DNA from: Lineus longissimus
Lineage: Eukaryota > Nemertea > Pilidiophora > Heteronemertea > Lineidae
Direction: 5' to 3'
Assembly (NCBI RefSeq): GCF_910592395.1
Contig: NC_088308.1
Coordinates: forward strand, 14,027,001 to 14,091,000
Length of the DNA: 64,000 nt
The position numbers and the translations under genes are program-made. The notes below the pieces were generated by a model that saw only the letters and a program-made list of their open reading frames with translations, ran no database searches and had not been told where the DNA came from. Positions 34,302 to 44,660 of this stretch are shown in pieces (position 1 is the first letter of the stretch; every line of letters starts with the position of its first letter).

Positions 34302-34655
34302 ATGCCAACAAGCTATCCATTACAAAGCCTTATCAACTCTATTAATACTTGTGTTTTTGGCAGTCTTCTGCCCAAGTATGTATTCATGCACTGTCAAGTG
34401 CACTCTTTATCCGGGGTCTCAAAAGAGGATGGTTTCGACAATTGTGGAGGTATAAACCTGTCATTGGTCAGGCTAAGGGCCCATCCATGGCAACATGAAG
34501 CCAAGGTCAAGTATCTTAAGAATTTGAATTCGGGGGAACAAAACTACTTGGAAAAAAACTTGGCAAATGTAGTTTTGCAGAATTTTGAGACCCACTTGCA
34601 TACGTATCCAATAGTCTTTATGGATGGCCCTAAAAATACCTTTTTGTATTGGTGA
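34302..34655 (+). pseudogene. First open frame of the DDE-like element, function unknown
   Basis: 117 codons, start MPTSYPLQSLINSINTCV, then HCQVHSLSGVSKEDGFDNCGG and WQHEAKVKYLKNLNSGEQNY. No domain recognised; Cys and His are scattered, not in an obvious finger. It ends at TGA 34653 but overlaps the next frame by a few bases; that next frame continues as a plausible protein, so a small frameshift is likely. Start choice is uncertain. Confidence 0.4.
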
Positions 34656-35507
34656 ACAGTGACAATGCCTTTTTCTTTGTAGTTGAGATAGTCGAGTCAC
34701 ATGCTGACCACTCCCGAGCCAGTCCTGGGCGTATCACCCAATGGTTGAAGGTAGAGAATATGCCTGCTGTTGCTGAAAGCTTCAAGAAACAAACCGAAAT
34801 TCTCAATGTTCAGTCGAATAAAAACAGAAGGTACCACGAAACCATCAACCAGAAATGCTTCGATCTGGCCTCTGCGAACCCGGATTTGCTCAGCACCAAA
34901 GGGAAGTTATTGAACATGGCACGTAAAGAGGTGAGTGTCTTGAAATTGCTCTGAGAGTCAGGGATGCAACTTTTTTGGATTGGATGTAGCATCTGGAATT
35001 CCAGCCTTGATCAGCTGTCTTGGCAAACAAGGATGTTGTGATATTACAAAAGATGTTAACACTTGCTTCATGATGTCATGGTGTAGGAAAAACCAGAATG
35101 CAGACTTTGCCTAAGCATTGCAGCTTCTTGCTTCATGCCCAAACTAGATCAGGCACTGACCTCCCTAAAGACACCAGATACTACCCTCTCTGTTTTACAG
35201 TGCTGGTTACATAGCACTGCATTCTATACCAGTGCCATTTGGAGTTTACCAATCAACATCCTGCTCATCAACTTCCTGCTTTGATGGACATACCACCTGC
35301 ACTAATGTAGCACCTGGGACCAGTGTTCCCACACAAAGACTATAGAGAGGGGCCTTAGTCTCATTCTTATTTTACCTAAAGGCCTGAAACCACCTCTCCA
35401 TGAGAGCTTTGGATATTGAATAAGACTGATATTCACTCTATTTCCAGGTGGCAGAGACTTACACATTTAAAAGAAAAAGAACCTCTGCTGCAGCAGGTGC
35501 CCCTAAG
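34649..35507 (+). pseudogene. Second open frame with an intron, function unknown
   Basis: Frame 34649-34930 reads VNSDNAFFFVVEIVESHADHS then WLKVENMPAVAESFKKQTEI, ending at a strong donor GAG|GTGAGT (34931). A matching acceptor 'ctatttccag' ends at 35448, and the frame resumes VAETYTFKRKRTSAAAGAPK to a TAA at 35508. The intron would be 518 bp. A frame open to the stop on both sides and consensus splice sites make this the best-supported splice event in the window. The protein is not recognised. Confidence 0.45.
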
Positions 35508-35510
35508 TAA

Positions 35511-36371
35511 CCCAAGTTTGGACAAGAATTGCGTGCACTCCGTTTGAAGGAACTTCCGACAGAAATTGAGAGGTTAGACATCGACTACCAGATATTAGCG
35601 AAGAAGTGTAAAAGTAAGACGGAAATGAATTTGTTAGAGGAAGCTGAAGCGTTGAGGGAAATCATGGCAGAAAACCGTAAAAAGAAGAAAGCATTGTACA
35701 TCGTGGAGAAGGACCTTTTGTCGAGAGATAAAAAGGCCTTACGTGACAAGCGCCACCGATCTAAGAAAGGGCATCAAACAACTGATGATGAACTATCCTT
35801 CACAGACTCAGAATCTCGCAGTGTTCTATCTGATGAGATTTTTGACCCACCATCATCAACAACTCGTAAACCCGTGACATCTACACCAGACAACGTGCCA
35901 GAGTCCGTGATGCTTGACCAACCTCCGAAATCATCTGATGTGCTTGCGATTTTGCCTTCACCTGAAGTGCCACCAGCTAAATCAGGTGTGGAAGAGGAAG
36001 AGGAAGTGGAAGAGGAGGGATCGCTGGGATTCTCATTTTCCCAAGACACAGTCAAATACTCCTCTGAAAGGTCAGTGTCTTCCCTTTCTGAATCTGAAGA
36101 GAATGTTAGCACAAGCTGTAGCATGCAAGAATTGTGCCTAAAGTACAAAACCGATTTGATGAATGAGGGGCCGAATGAGATCAAAATTAGCGATCATGTC
36201 AGAACGTCAAGGTTTTGTGACCTAAATCTCGAAGAGTTTTCTTCTGTGAAACTTCACATTTGTAAGACATTGCATACTCCAAATAGGAAATGTGATTGCC
36301 TTGAACTTGCTGAAATTGCTAGTTTTGTTGCATCGAATGAGCCAGTTTCTCTCAGGGAGATATATGAGTGA
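35511..36371 (+). pseudogene. Charged, acidic middle ORF of the DDE-like element
   Basis: 287 codons open after the TAA at 35508 in the same frame as the preceding exon, with no ATG near the front, so the TAA looks like a nonsense mutation (or a readthrough stop) inside one longer ORF. The front is a Leu/Glu/Lys-rich probable coiled coil (LRLKELPTEIERLDIDYQIL), the middle Ser/Asp/Glu-rich (DDELSFTDSES, EEEEEVEEEGS) and the end has a Cys-rich PNRKCDCLELAEIASFV. The stop TGA at 36369 overlaps the next start by 8 bases. Confidence 0.5.
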
Positions 36372-38856
36372 CCATTGCCTTTCAGCCACACACAAAACAT
36401 ATTATGCCCGAACAGTTCTAAACAAAGTTCTTGGTATGCCGACAGTTGTCATTGAAATGGGTCGTGTCAATAAGCAAGTGATCAAGAAGGGGGAAACCAT
36501 GTTGTATGTAGCAGGAAAGAGTCCAGGGATCGACTACAAGCATTTCTTTGATTATGGAATGAAACTTGGACTGTTATCTGAGTCACCTGCTGGCTTCAGC
36601 TTCATGTCGAAAGACTGCTTGAAGCAGCTTCAGAGGCTAGCTTCTACAGAAAAAGACCGGCAGCTCATAGCATTCACTGCATCTGCAAACATGTCAACAA
36701 AGCAAAGTAGGAAAGTCTATGGGTTTGACAATCAGCTCAAGGGAAGGGTTGAAGAAAGCATTGAGAAAATGGAGCAGATCCATTCAGCTTATGACAATCT
36801 GCTACGATCACAGGATCGGGCTCTTCTTGCTTCTTATGGCTTGGCAGATGACACCTCGAGCATGTCGAGTGGGGACGATGAGCCAGTAGAACTGGATTCA
36901 TCTGGATCAAGTTGCACTGATGATGATGAGGTTGCCCCTCTGATTATAGATTCCTCATCATCAGATGATGATAGTGATGTTGTAGAAGAACTTTCCAAGT
37001 TAAACTCTGTCAAAGACCCTCATCTTATTGCCCTTGTCAAAAGAAAACGCTTGCAACTTGCCCAGAAGAATAAGAAGTTAGCTAAAAAAAAGCTTGCTCA
37101 AGAGCGCCTCTTACAAAGAACCATCAGCAAGTCGACTCAGTCCATTCTCAAACGCCATCCAGACATTGGGCAAAGAATGGAACGTATAGTAAGAAAGGCT
37201 GGTGTCGGTGCTTATAAGTGGCGGTCAAACTCCAGCCTAACCTGGGAACGCAAAAGTGTTGGTCAGAAAATGACTATGACAAGGCTGCGTCTTGCAATAA
37301 GCAAAGAAATAGGGGAGCCCATAAGTCATGGCACTTTGGTACAGCTCTGTGTACCCCGCAATCGGCGATACCGATCAAGTGGAAGGTATCATGGGGCAGC
37401 TAACATATTGTCCAAGAGGGCAAGAAAGGGATTTGAGGTGAAGATAAATGTTGATGACCATTGGTCAAATGCTTTGTATCGATCCCTGGACACTCTTGAG
37501 GAAACCAATAATGAGAACATATTTTGTCTTGGAAGGGATGATGCTGCAGGCTTCAAACTCAACACATTGTCCACTGCGAATCGCTTCAGGACCCTCATGG
37601 TCAGTGGAAGTGAAGATCTGGCCACTAGGACAGACTTTACTTCAAGGGAAGACTCACAGCTGCAAGTCACAAGCTGCTTTTTTCCTGGTACTTCCTCTAC
37701 TGAGGAGGATTATGCTGGCATTGTGAGAGCCTGTAGGCTCACCCCCAAAACCCCAAGCCAGCATGCAGCTGATTTGAGGATGCTTGCTGAAAAGCCCGAG
37801 CTCGGGCATGTTTTTGAGAACAAGAGTGGGCAGCCTCGCATCATAGATGCAATAAGAGTAGATGGTGGAGGGGATGAAAACCCTGACTTTGCAGAACAAC
37901 AGTTTATCTGGAGTGAGTGGCATTTGCAGTATGGTAAGTTGGCTACATTCGTTACCACACGCTTCAGTGGGGGTAGCTATCTTAACAGGGTTGAACATCT
38001 TAACGACCAGCTTGCCAGATCTCATGCCAACTTGTTCATTCCCTCAAACATTCTTGAATCGAACAAAGATCAAACTACTGGGGAGACCAGTGAGCAGATG
38101 ATTGCAGCCAACCTGCAAGCTGCAGTCGATGCATATATTGCACGCGTCGATAAAACACCATTCAAAGACAGTACTATCAAACTCTACAAGGCTGCCCAAG
38201 GAGGTGACTTAGAGGCACGACGGCCTATTTTGCTGCAGTACCTGAGAGCAAGTGATAAAAGAAAGCAGGAGATGCATGGAAATGAGAATGAGCAGACCAA
38301 ATCTTGGTTGTCTCATTTCGACAAAGTACTGGCTGTTCAAAAGGCACACCAAATCAGCAGTGTGAAGTATGTATTTGGCCTGGTGTGTTGCTTTTCAGCG
38401 CAATGCACTCATCCCTTCTGTAAGGCAAATATAGGATGTAAATGCACACAGTTTAACTGGTTCAACGGTGGCCCACCTCTGCACTTCTTCCCATGGCCAG
38501 TTGTTAACCCTGATCCTTGTGTACATTGTAAAAACTGTGCAGGGCACTTCCAGCATTATGATGATCTCCTGAAGGCATATCAAGAAGGGAGGTTTGTTGA
38601 GCCAGGCTTTCATTTGCCCTCACTTGTCATTGGTGAAATGTTCACAGCCAGAAAGAAGAAAGCTAACAGAAATCGAAAGAATGTTTCAGATGTTGAGATT
38701 GAACCCCTCACCAATGATGAGTTGGACGAACTCTCACACAGATTAGCCATTACCTCAGAGAGGGTTCAATATTACTTTGGTCATCTGTGTGAGGTGCACA
38801 AGGCTCGGGTTAGGGGAGCTAAAAAGGCAGCACGAACCAAAGCCAGTCAGAAGTAG
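36364..38856 (+). CDS. 830-aa DDE-type transposase-like protein, uncharacterised family
   Basis: ATG 36364 (MSDHCLSATHK) overlaps the previous stop; the frame also opens upstream, so this start is a choice. Order: N-terminal globular part (to about residue 150), acidic Ser/Asp stretch (about 160-220), Lys-rich coiled segment (about 225-265), then a predicted RNase H-like core: NIFCLGRDDAAGFKLNT (Asp 392/393), AIRVDGGGDENPDF (Asp 500) and SGGSYLNRVEHLND (Glu 544), spacing fitting a DDE triad. A Cys/His cluster follows (about 675-735: CTHPFC, CKCTQFNWFNGGPP, CVHCKNCAGHF). The tail is basic. The whole ORF is intact. Reading it as a transposase is inference from motif layout and repetition; it could be a domesticated gene. 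Confidence 0.6.
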   Translation: MSDHCLSATHKTYYARTVLNKVLGMPTVVIEMGRVNKQVIKKGETMLYVAGKSPGIDYKHFFDYGMKLGLLSESPAGFSFMSKDCLKQLQRLASTEKDRQLIAFTASANMSTKQSRKVYGFDNQLKGRVEESIEKMEQIHSAYDNLLRSQDRALLASYGLADDTSSMSSGDDEPVELDSSGSSCTDDDEVAPLIIDSSSSDDDSDVVEELSKLNSVKDPHLIALVKRKRLQLAQKNKKLAKKKLAQERLLQRTISKSTQSILKRHPDIGQRMERIVRKAGVGAYKWRSNSSLTWERKSVGQKMTMTRLRLAISKEIGEPISHGTLVQLCVPRNRRYRSSGRYHGAANILSKRARKGFEVKINVDDHWSNALYRSLDTLEETNNENIFCLGRDDAAGFKLNTLSTANRFRTLMVSGSEDLATRTDFTSREDSQLQVTSCFFPGTSSTEEDYAGIVRACRLTPKTPSQHAADLRMLAEKPELGHVFENKSGQPRIIDAIRVDGGGDENPDFAEQQFIWSEWHLQYGKLATFVTTRFSGGSYLNRVEHLNDQLARSHANLFIPSNILESNKDQTTGETSEQMIAANLQAAVDAYIARVDKTPFKDSTIKLYKAAQGGDLEARRPILLQYLRASDKRKQEMHGNENEQTKSWLSHFDKVLAVQKAHQISSVKYVFGLVCCFSAQCTHPFCKANIGCKCTQFNWFNGGPPLHFFPWPVVNPDPCVHCKNCAGHFQHYDDLLKAYQEGRFVEPGFHLPSLVIGEMFTARKKKANRNRKNVSDVEIEPLTNDELDELSHRLAITSERVQYYFGHLCEVHKARVRGAKKAARTKASQK

Positions 38857-39280
38857 CAGGCCCAGTGTTTAGTGTGAACTATTTGTCTTCATCTGATAGT
38901 GCTATGTGCACCTCCCCTGCAGCTCGCTGACAAGCAACTCTTTTAAATTTGAATTCGTGTTTTTTCCTGTTTCAGTGATAGTGAGGAGCTATAAAGAGGG
39001 AGCAGAGCAGAGGGATTTTTTAATGAGTGAACAGTAAGACATTTCGGTCTGCAGAGTTGTGTGTGGTGCGCTGTAAGTGGAGGATCAGTTTTAAAGTTGG
39101 TATCAGGAGACTAGGACATGTAGGAGGAATTGTTATTGTTTACTAACCAATATCTAGTATACTATTCTAGTTGGCATTTGTCTCAAGAAGGGACCAACAT
39201 AAAGACAGGACTTTTGATAGAATACATTGTATGGTGTTTTGATATTTCTGTCCACTAATCTGTGGACTAAGTATTTAAGA
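38857..39280. other. 3' flank of the DDE-like ORF
   Basis: No coding sequence. No polyadenylation signal or inverted end can be assigned with confidence. Confidence 0.3.
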
Positions 39281-39630
39281 CTGCTTGTTTTTCACCCATA
39301 GTGTGCGCTATGATCTGATTACTTCAACTTGTTTGATACAAGTTCATCATTCATTGGTTGCTACAGTTGTGTCATTAAACAAATTCTTTCAGTAATCCCA
39401 GTTTAAATTCCAATGCATGCACCTGTGAGCATCATGTTTGTCGCACACGATGTAATGTAGTAACGCAATGCATCGAAATTAACTAGAATTTCTGAACGAA
39501 TTATTTTAATGATTTGTCAGAAAATCCAGGATATGTGAATTTGCGAACGAATAAATTATGAAGTTTGGTGTATTAAAACAAGTTGAAATAATCTGATCAT
39601 TGCGCACACTACAGGTGAAAAACAAGCAGC
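39281..39630. mobile_element. Small element with 53 bp inverted ends
   Basis: 'ctgcttgtttttcaccc' plus 'atagtgtgcgctatgatctg' (39281-39333) is inverted at 39577-39630 ('cagatt'-type end, 'gcgcacactacaggtgaaaa'). The 243 bp interior has no open frame. Typical of a MITE. 39631-40148 shows nothing else I recognise. Confidence 0.65.
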
Positions 39631-40148
39631 CTTACAATTTGGTCACGTCTGTCCTGTACCTGTTATTTTCTGCTATTTTGGAGATTTTGCACAGGTGTTA
39701 AAATCTGAAAATTTGGATATGTAGCAAACAGTATCCTCGACCTCGGCTGTACTGCTGTTACTGCTATTTCTTTATAAATCGTTTTGTACCAAGCACTCCG
39801 AGCTTCTGATTTTTGACAGATTTTTAAAAATTGTTGACCATTTGGCCTAAATATGTATCTTTTTGTACCAATCATTGTGACCGAGCTTCTGATTTTTGTG
39901 GGAATTACTAATACATTCCCCTTGTGTTGTGAGTGGAAAGTGGTGTTGCACTGGATGTGCATATGTAGATTGTTCAATTTCATTTTTGTTCTTAGTTTTC
40001 TTGTTCACCGACTGCATATCATCACTGTCCTGCCTTAACCCACTAAGTCAATTTCTTATTCATCAACATTTGGGATTTACATGTATGCTAGACAAATATG
40101 CCAAAAGAAATGACCCAACCCTTCCCCTTGCAAACTCTATTCTTACCA

Positions 40149-40640
40149 ATTCAATTCAATTCAATTCAATTCAATTTATTGCACAACTATCAAAGGATAA
40201 GACAGTATGGCAGCACATATATACAAATACAACACATACAAAAATATTTTTAAAAGAAAGTTACATGTATATGGTAATTAAAATAAGACCACAATGATTT
40301 ATTAATTAGTGCCCCTGAAGAGCTGTTTGTCTTTCTTCAAAGGCTTCGAGATAAAAATAGCAGTATCTAAAATAGTCTTGTTGTCAGTACTACTCATAAT
40401 AGAAATAAAATCCAGATTTGAAAATAATTGACTACATTTATAAAAATTTATATTTGTGAGATACTCGTCTCTTAATTTATTGTTAGAGGGACATCGTGCA
40501 AAAAAGTGGAACTCGTCCTCAATAACGTTACACCCAAAAGGACAGAGACGCTTTTCTAACTGAGTACCAAAATGTCTACCTTTTTCGATGAGTAGGTTGT
40601 GATTGCTAAGGCGAAACTTAGCACAATGGTACGTAGGTTT
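40149..40640 (-). pseudogene. LINE 3' fragment on the minus strand (ORF2 C-terminal zinc domain)
   Basis: The minus strand reads LSNHNLLIEKGRHFG, then KRLCPFGCNVIEDEFHFFAR and CPSNNKLRDEYL, the Cys-Cys-His-Cys domain at the C-terminus of many LINE ORF2 proteins. It is followed downstream (lower coordinates) by a 3' tail of five to six ATTGA units, 40149-40178. The copy is 5' truncated. This is a different LINE family from the one at 17-20 kb. Confidence 0.75.
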
Positions 40641-41252
40641 TGTTAAGTTGCCCTACTTGATATTGATCTCATCAAATTCCAAATGGGTAAAATTGAGTTT
40701 TTTCACATCCCATTTCATTTTCTAAAGTTGACATTTCATTTTCTAAAATGGACCTAAAAGGCCAAATTCAGACAGTGAGATTGCAGATCTTTTTGTACCA
40801 GCACAAGAGATGTACTTGATAATTTAGTTGAGTTTAAAGGTTGTAGTGCATTGAAATGTGTCATCCTCAAGAGAAGAGAGCTGTGACTATCACTGTAGAA
40901 TATGATGTAAATGTACATAGATATTCCATTGGCCTGCTGCCAATGACCTTAAAGATAATTATGAGAGATCCACCATATTCGACAGTGTTCTGCTAGCAAT
41001 GTCTTTAGGAATTTACTTTGATAGTATGTTGCCTGTGCAATACTTTGTATATGTGTGTCCAGATCAAAACAGCGCCCCTCTATGTTACATAAATACTGCC
41101 TTCTCTTGAAAAGAACATTTTAATGCACTTCACCCTGTCCTTTACATTTTTGTATCTGACAGTCTTTGTGTAATTCCGAACCTAAAATTGCCATAGTTTG
41201 AAATGGTGCTGCTTAATTTCTATTGTGATTTTTCATTGAGTCTTCCAGATTT
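40641..41252. other. Unassigned DNA
   Basis: No recognised gene or repeat. Confidence 0.3.
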
Positions 41253-41495
41253 TGTAGGTATCATGGGGTGGCTAACATATTGTCAAAGCAGGGGCAAGGA
41301 AACGATTTGAGGTGCAGATATGATGTTGATGACCATACGTCATATGCTTTGTATTGATCTCTGGACACTCTTGAGGAAACCAAGGCAGCTTTTGTCTTTG
41401 AAATGATGACGCCTTAGGCTTCAAACTCAACACATTGTCTACTGCAGATTGTTTCAGGACCCTCTGATATGGTCGGTGGAAGTGAAGGTCTAGGA
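41253..41495 (+). pseudogene. Decayed duplicate of part of the DDE-like ORF
   Basis: Matches 37385-37622 over its length: 'ggtatcatggggtggctaac' against 'ggtatcatggggcagctaac', 'ggacactcttgaggaaacca' identical, 'ggcttcaaactcaacacatt' identical. Small deletions and stops destroy the frame, including the segment corresponding to the first proposed catalytic Asp. It is a separate older copy or a partial duplication. Confidence 0.85.
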
Positions 41496-41749
41496 AGTTC
41501 TCACTGAGTAGCTGTTGGCATTGCTAGTCTGTACTTCTGAGTCTGAATGATTCTGCATACCGGTAATTTTATACATTAAAAGTATTATGTCACTGTACAA
41601 TGTACATGTATCTCTTTTTGATACAATATGGTAATCAATGTTAAATACTGCTTTTGTTTTGAATCTCTAAAAACTATTACATGTAAATAAAATTGATTTT
41701 TGTAGCTAATTTTTGTCTGGTTTACTGCATCCCACTTAAAGTGTACCAG

Positions 41750-42210
41750 GATATGCAGAATGGCTGGTTGTGTATTCATGCTACTCAACCATCACACATG
41801 CTCAGGAACCAATTTCCTGATGACTTCATTGTTTTCCTGATAAATGCTAACGATAAAAGCTCACAAAGTGGTCCTTACAACAGGCAGTTTGTCCTGGTGG
41901 ATTTTCCTGATGTTCCCGATAAATGCTCACATAATAGCCAATTTTCCTGATGGATTTGATGGTTGCTCACAAAAACCGTCATTTGTCCTCGATGAATTTT
42001 GTCCTGATGGATTTTGTATTCATGCTGCTCAACTGTCATACATTATCAGGCCCCACTTCTCTGATGAATTTTTCCTGATGGATGTTCCTGATAAATGCTC
42101 ATGATGAGATAATTTTCCTGATTGGATTTTGCCTGATAAATAGGCAATTTTCCTGATGGATTTGGTGCCCTTCCTGATTAAAAAGCTCACAAAAAAATTT
42201 CAGTTTGTCC
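41750..42210. repeat. Degenerate repeat of 'ttttcctgatggat'
   Basis: 'cctgatggatttt', 'cctgataaatgctcac' and 'caattttcctgatgga' recur irregularly at least ten times. Open frames here are by-products. 42211-42667 shows nothing I recognise. Confidence 0.6.
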
Positions 42211-42671
42211 AGTTTTAGAATTCTTATTGACAGCATTCTCATCAGAGTATGTTTGGTTGTCCATCTGTCATGAGTATGGCACGATGGAGTTGTGGATAGA
42301 AAATTAAGAAGATCCAGACACAGAGTTAACACGTATATCTAATATCCTCCATTTAATTATCTATTTAAATTTAATTCATACATGTAGCTTTTTTGTACAT
42401 TTCATGTGCACTGTAAAACATTTGCCATGATAGCGTTTATCTATCAACGTCCTCGGAGACGCTAGCTCCATCAAGACAGTTGGGTAAGTGTCCTTTTTAA
42501 GATACCAATATTTTTGACAAGTTTAACAGGCAGAAGCATCTTGAGAGCAAAGATAATATAGTCTACCACTGACTCAGAAGTTTTTAGCCAAGCTAGAAGG
42601 GTGACAAGTGCTTTGAATACAATTTTGCCATAAATATGCTATACCTGTGAGTTGGTGTTGAATTCCTGGCG

Positions 42672-42754
42672 TTCAGGATTCTGTCAGGTGAAAAAAAGGT
42701 GACGTTCTGAACTTCAGGATTCTGTCAGGTGGAAAAAAGGTGACGTTCTGAACT
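42672..42754. repeat. Two-copy 41 bp tandem repeat
   Basis: 'ttcaggattctgtcaggtg', an A-run and 'ggtgacgttctgaac' occur twice in a row with one or two differences. Confidence 0.8.
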
Positions 42755-42872
42755 TGACCACAGGAAGAAAGAGTGAAATCCTGGAGTAGAAGTTAAAAGT
42801 TCTGGGTGAACAAGTGTCGATTCCTGGACGTCCTTATATCTTCCAGGTGTCGCATAAGTGTCGAATGTCTGA

Positions 42873-42920
42873 AGGGGGGGGGGTCAGAGTTACAATTGAC
42901 CGCTGCATTAGGGGGGAGAA
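42873..42920 (+). other. BEL-linked segment ending in a polypurine tract
   Basis: 'gggggtcagagttacaattg' and 'accgctgcatta' match the reverse of 26446-26482, just downstream of the BEL integrase. The segment ends in 'ggggggagaa' directly before 'tgttcaagc', the form of a polypurine tract followed by an LTR start. An LTR from 42921 on is possible, but its end is not visible. Confidence 0.4.
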
Positions 42921-44660
42921 TGTTCAAGCAAAATTAGAGTATAACAGACAAATTATCTGAGGTCTCGCGATTGCGAGATGATAACGAGAAGAAGTCGTAA
43001 TCGTGTCGTGTGACCTTGTTTCGGGGCCATTCGTATTCTTGCTGACTCGTGTGGTGGTTCGTTTTTGTTTGTAGCTGAGTTTTATCTGCGTTCGTTCAAC
43101 TTTCCCGTCGTAATGTTGGTAGTTTCATTTCGGATAGACTTATCAAGATTCTTTGGAGCGCTCCAAGGTTTGTTGGCATAGGCCTAGGCATGTTTAGGTG
43201 GTTTGTTTGACTTAATGTTTATCATTTCTTAGGTGTGTTGTTGACAAATATTTTCCCGCCTTTGCGACCGCCATCTTGAATAGATTTGCGTGTCGTGACT
43301 TGGCGTTTTAGCTGGTTCCACCACATAGGCCTAGTTCTTTGAAAATCGTGAACTTGTTGTTCAATGTTATAGGTTAGTTGGACGGAGTGCATGTATGTAC
43401 ATGATGTATAGTAGTGTATATGTGAGAGTTTTGTGTTTTTACACTTCGTTGATGTTCGGTTAGTTCCGTCACTTTGGTGACCTCGACCTTGGATTTTGGG
43501 TTTCCCAGTTGGTCACGTGTGCGCGTGACGTCTATTTCCTGGCTTCCTGGATTTGGAATTTAGGTCAGCTCTTGCCTACATTGTGTGGGTGCTTGTTTGG
43601 GGCAATTTATTCTTGATTCTTGGTTAGGTTGTACTTCACTGCTGTCTATCAGCTAAGACAATGGCCTTCTATAGACCCATACTTGTTTCTCCTCGGCATA
43701 GAATGTAATTGTGGGTCAGATACCAGAGTACTTTGCAGTTGATTCAGATTCCACAATGTTGTTTGTTTAGTACTTCCGTGATAATAGATAGTGTAAATCA
43801 CGGGGATACTTGGGTTGTTGACATCCCTTGTGGATTCAATGTTATAGCACAGCTAAGTCTGTAAATTATTTGTGTGGTCTGGATTAGCTGGGGATTTATT
43901 TTGGGAAAAGAACGTTACATTTAGCTGATATATTTGCGGGAGGGAGTCCGTTGTAATTCCTTGAAGTTGTTAAATTCTGGCCCAAGGTATCCTAGTTTCC
44001 GGATCTTATATAATTTTAAAGTATCAAAATAGCACCAAACAAAAAGATGTTTCATGTTGCTTGTTCTTGTGTAGTTATGGCCAATTGTTATTGTGTTCGT
44101 ATTGTATAAAATGTTGTAGCCAAAAGGCTCAAAATTAAACCAAAGCCCTCTATTAGAGAGAACCCTCCGCAAGGGTCTAATATTGCGGTCGATTCCGTTT
44201 TGGCCTTCGCGTGAACTTTGGACTTTCAAGTGTTGTAAAAAAGTGTGAATTTGAACTTTAAGTGAACTTATGTTTGACATTGAAATATGGATAGCGTTCA
44301 AAACTGGAGTTTGGTAGTTCGGAATGTTTGGATAGAAAAATAGTGATTGAAGTTACACGTGGAGACGAACGAGTCGGGTCAAGGTCAACTGGCTGCGACC
44401 GAAGTTGAAGTTGCGATAAAGAATCGTTCCAAGTTTTCGAAGCGAAGCTGGTGAGTATTTGAACTGCACACATGCGCTTGTTTACAATTTCTTTCCCCGC
44501 GAAATCTCGAAGATCAGGTGACCTGCAATCGTGGATTGAAAATAACATTAACCTTGGTTCAGCAGGTCAACAAGTACAGGCTGTTCCAATCATCCCCCTA
44601 CCGCCAGCTGTTCAACAGGTAATGTTAGCCACCCCACAGGGAGTGGCGGTAATTGATTAA
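42921..44660. other. Unassigned, possible LTR or gene 5' region
   Basis: CpG-rich compared with the neighbourhood, with a hairpin 'tctcgcgattgcgaga' at 42963. A donor-like 'agctg|gtgagt' lies at 44449. A short open stretch at 44472-44660 ends with donor-like CAG|GTAATG at 44618 (QAVPIIPLPPAVQQ before it). None of this is enough to call a gene. Confidence 0.3.

Larger units (their letters stand above)
34302..38856 (+). mobile_element. Uncharacterised two-ORF element with a DDE-like protein, interrupted
   Basis: A chain of open frames on one strand with consistent codon use: 34302-34655, 34649-34930, spliced to 35449-35507, in-frame stop, 35511-36371, then 36364-38856. The long last ORF belongs to a protein family I know only as uncharacterised proteins repeated many times in marine invertebrate genomes, which suggests a transposon. 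No terminal inverted repeats were found. A decayed second copy of part of the last ORF lies at 41.25 kb, which supports a mobile origin. Confidence 0.6.

Noticed and set aside
34302-38856. Identifying the DDE-like element as a KDZ (Zisupton-type) transposon
   Set aside because: Size and the Cys/His cluster are suggestive, but I could not match the motif order to that family, so the call stays open.
39663-40297. Open frames of 60-130 codons near 39.7-40.3 kb
   Set aside because: Hydrophobic or repeat-derived (AATTC tract), with no motif; they lie over a minus-strand LINE tail.
44472-44660. Possible exon with QAVPIIPLPPAVQQ before a donor-like site
   Set aside because: The open frame continues past the donor, the acceptor is weak and nothing else supports a gene.
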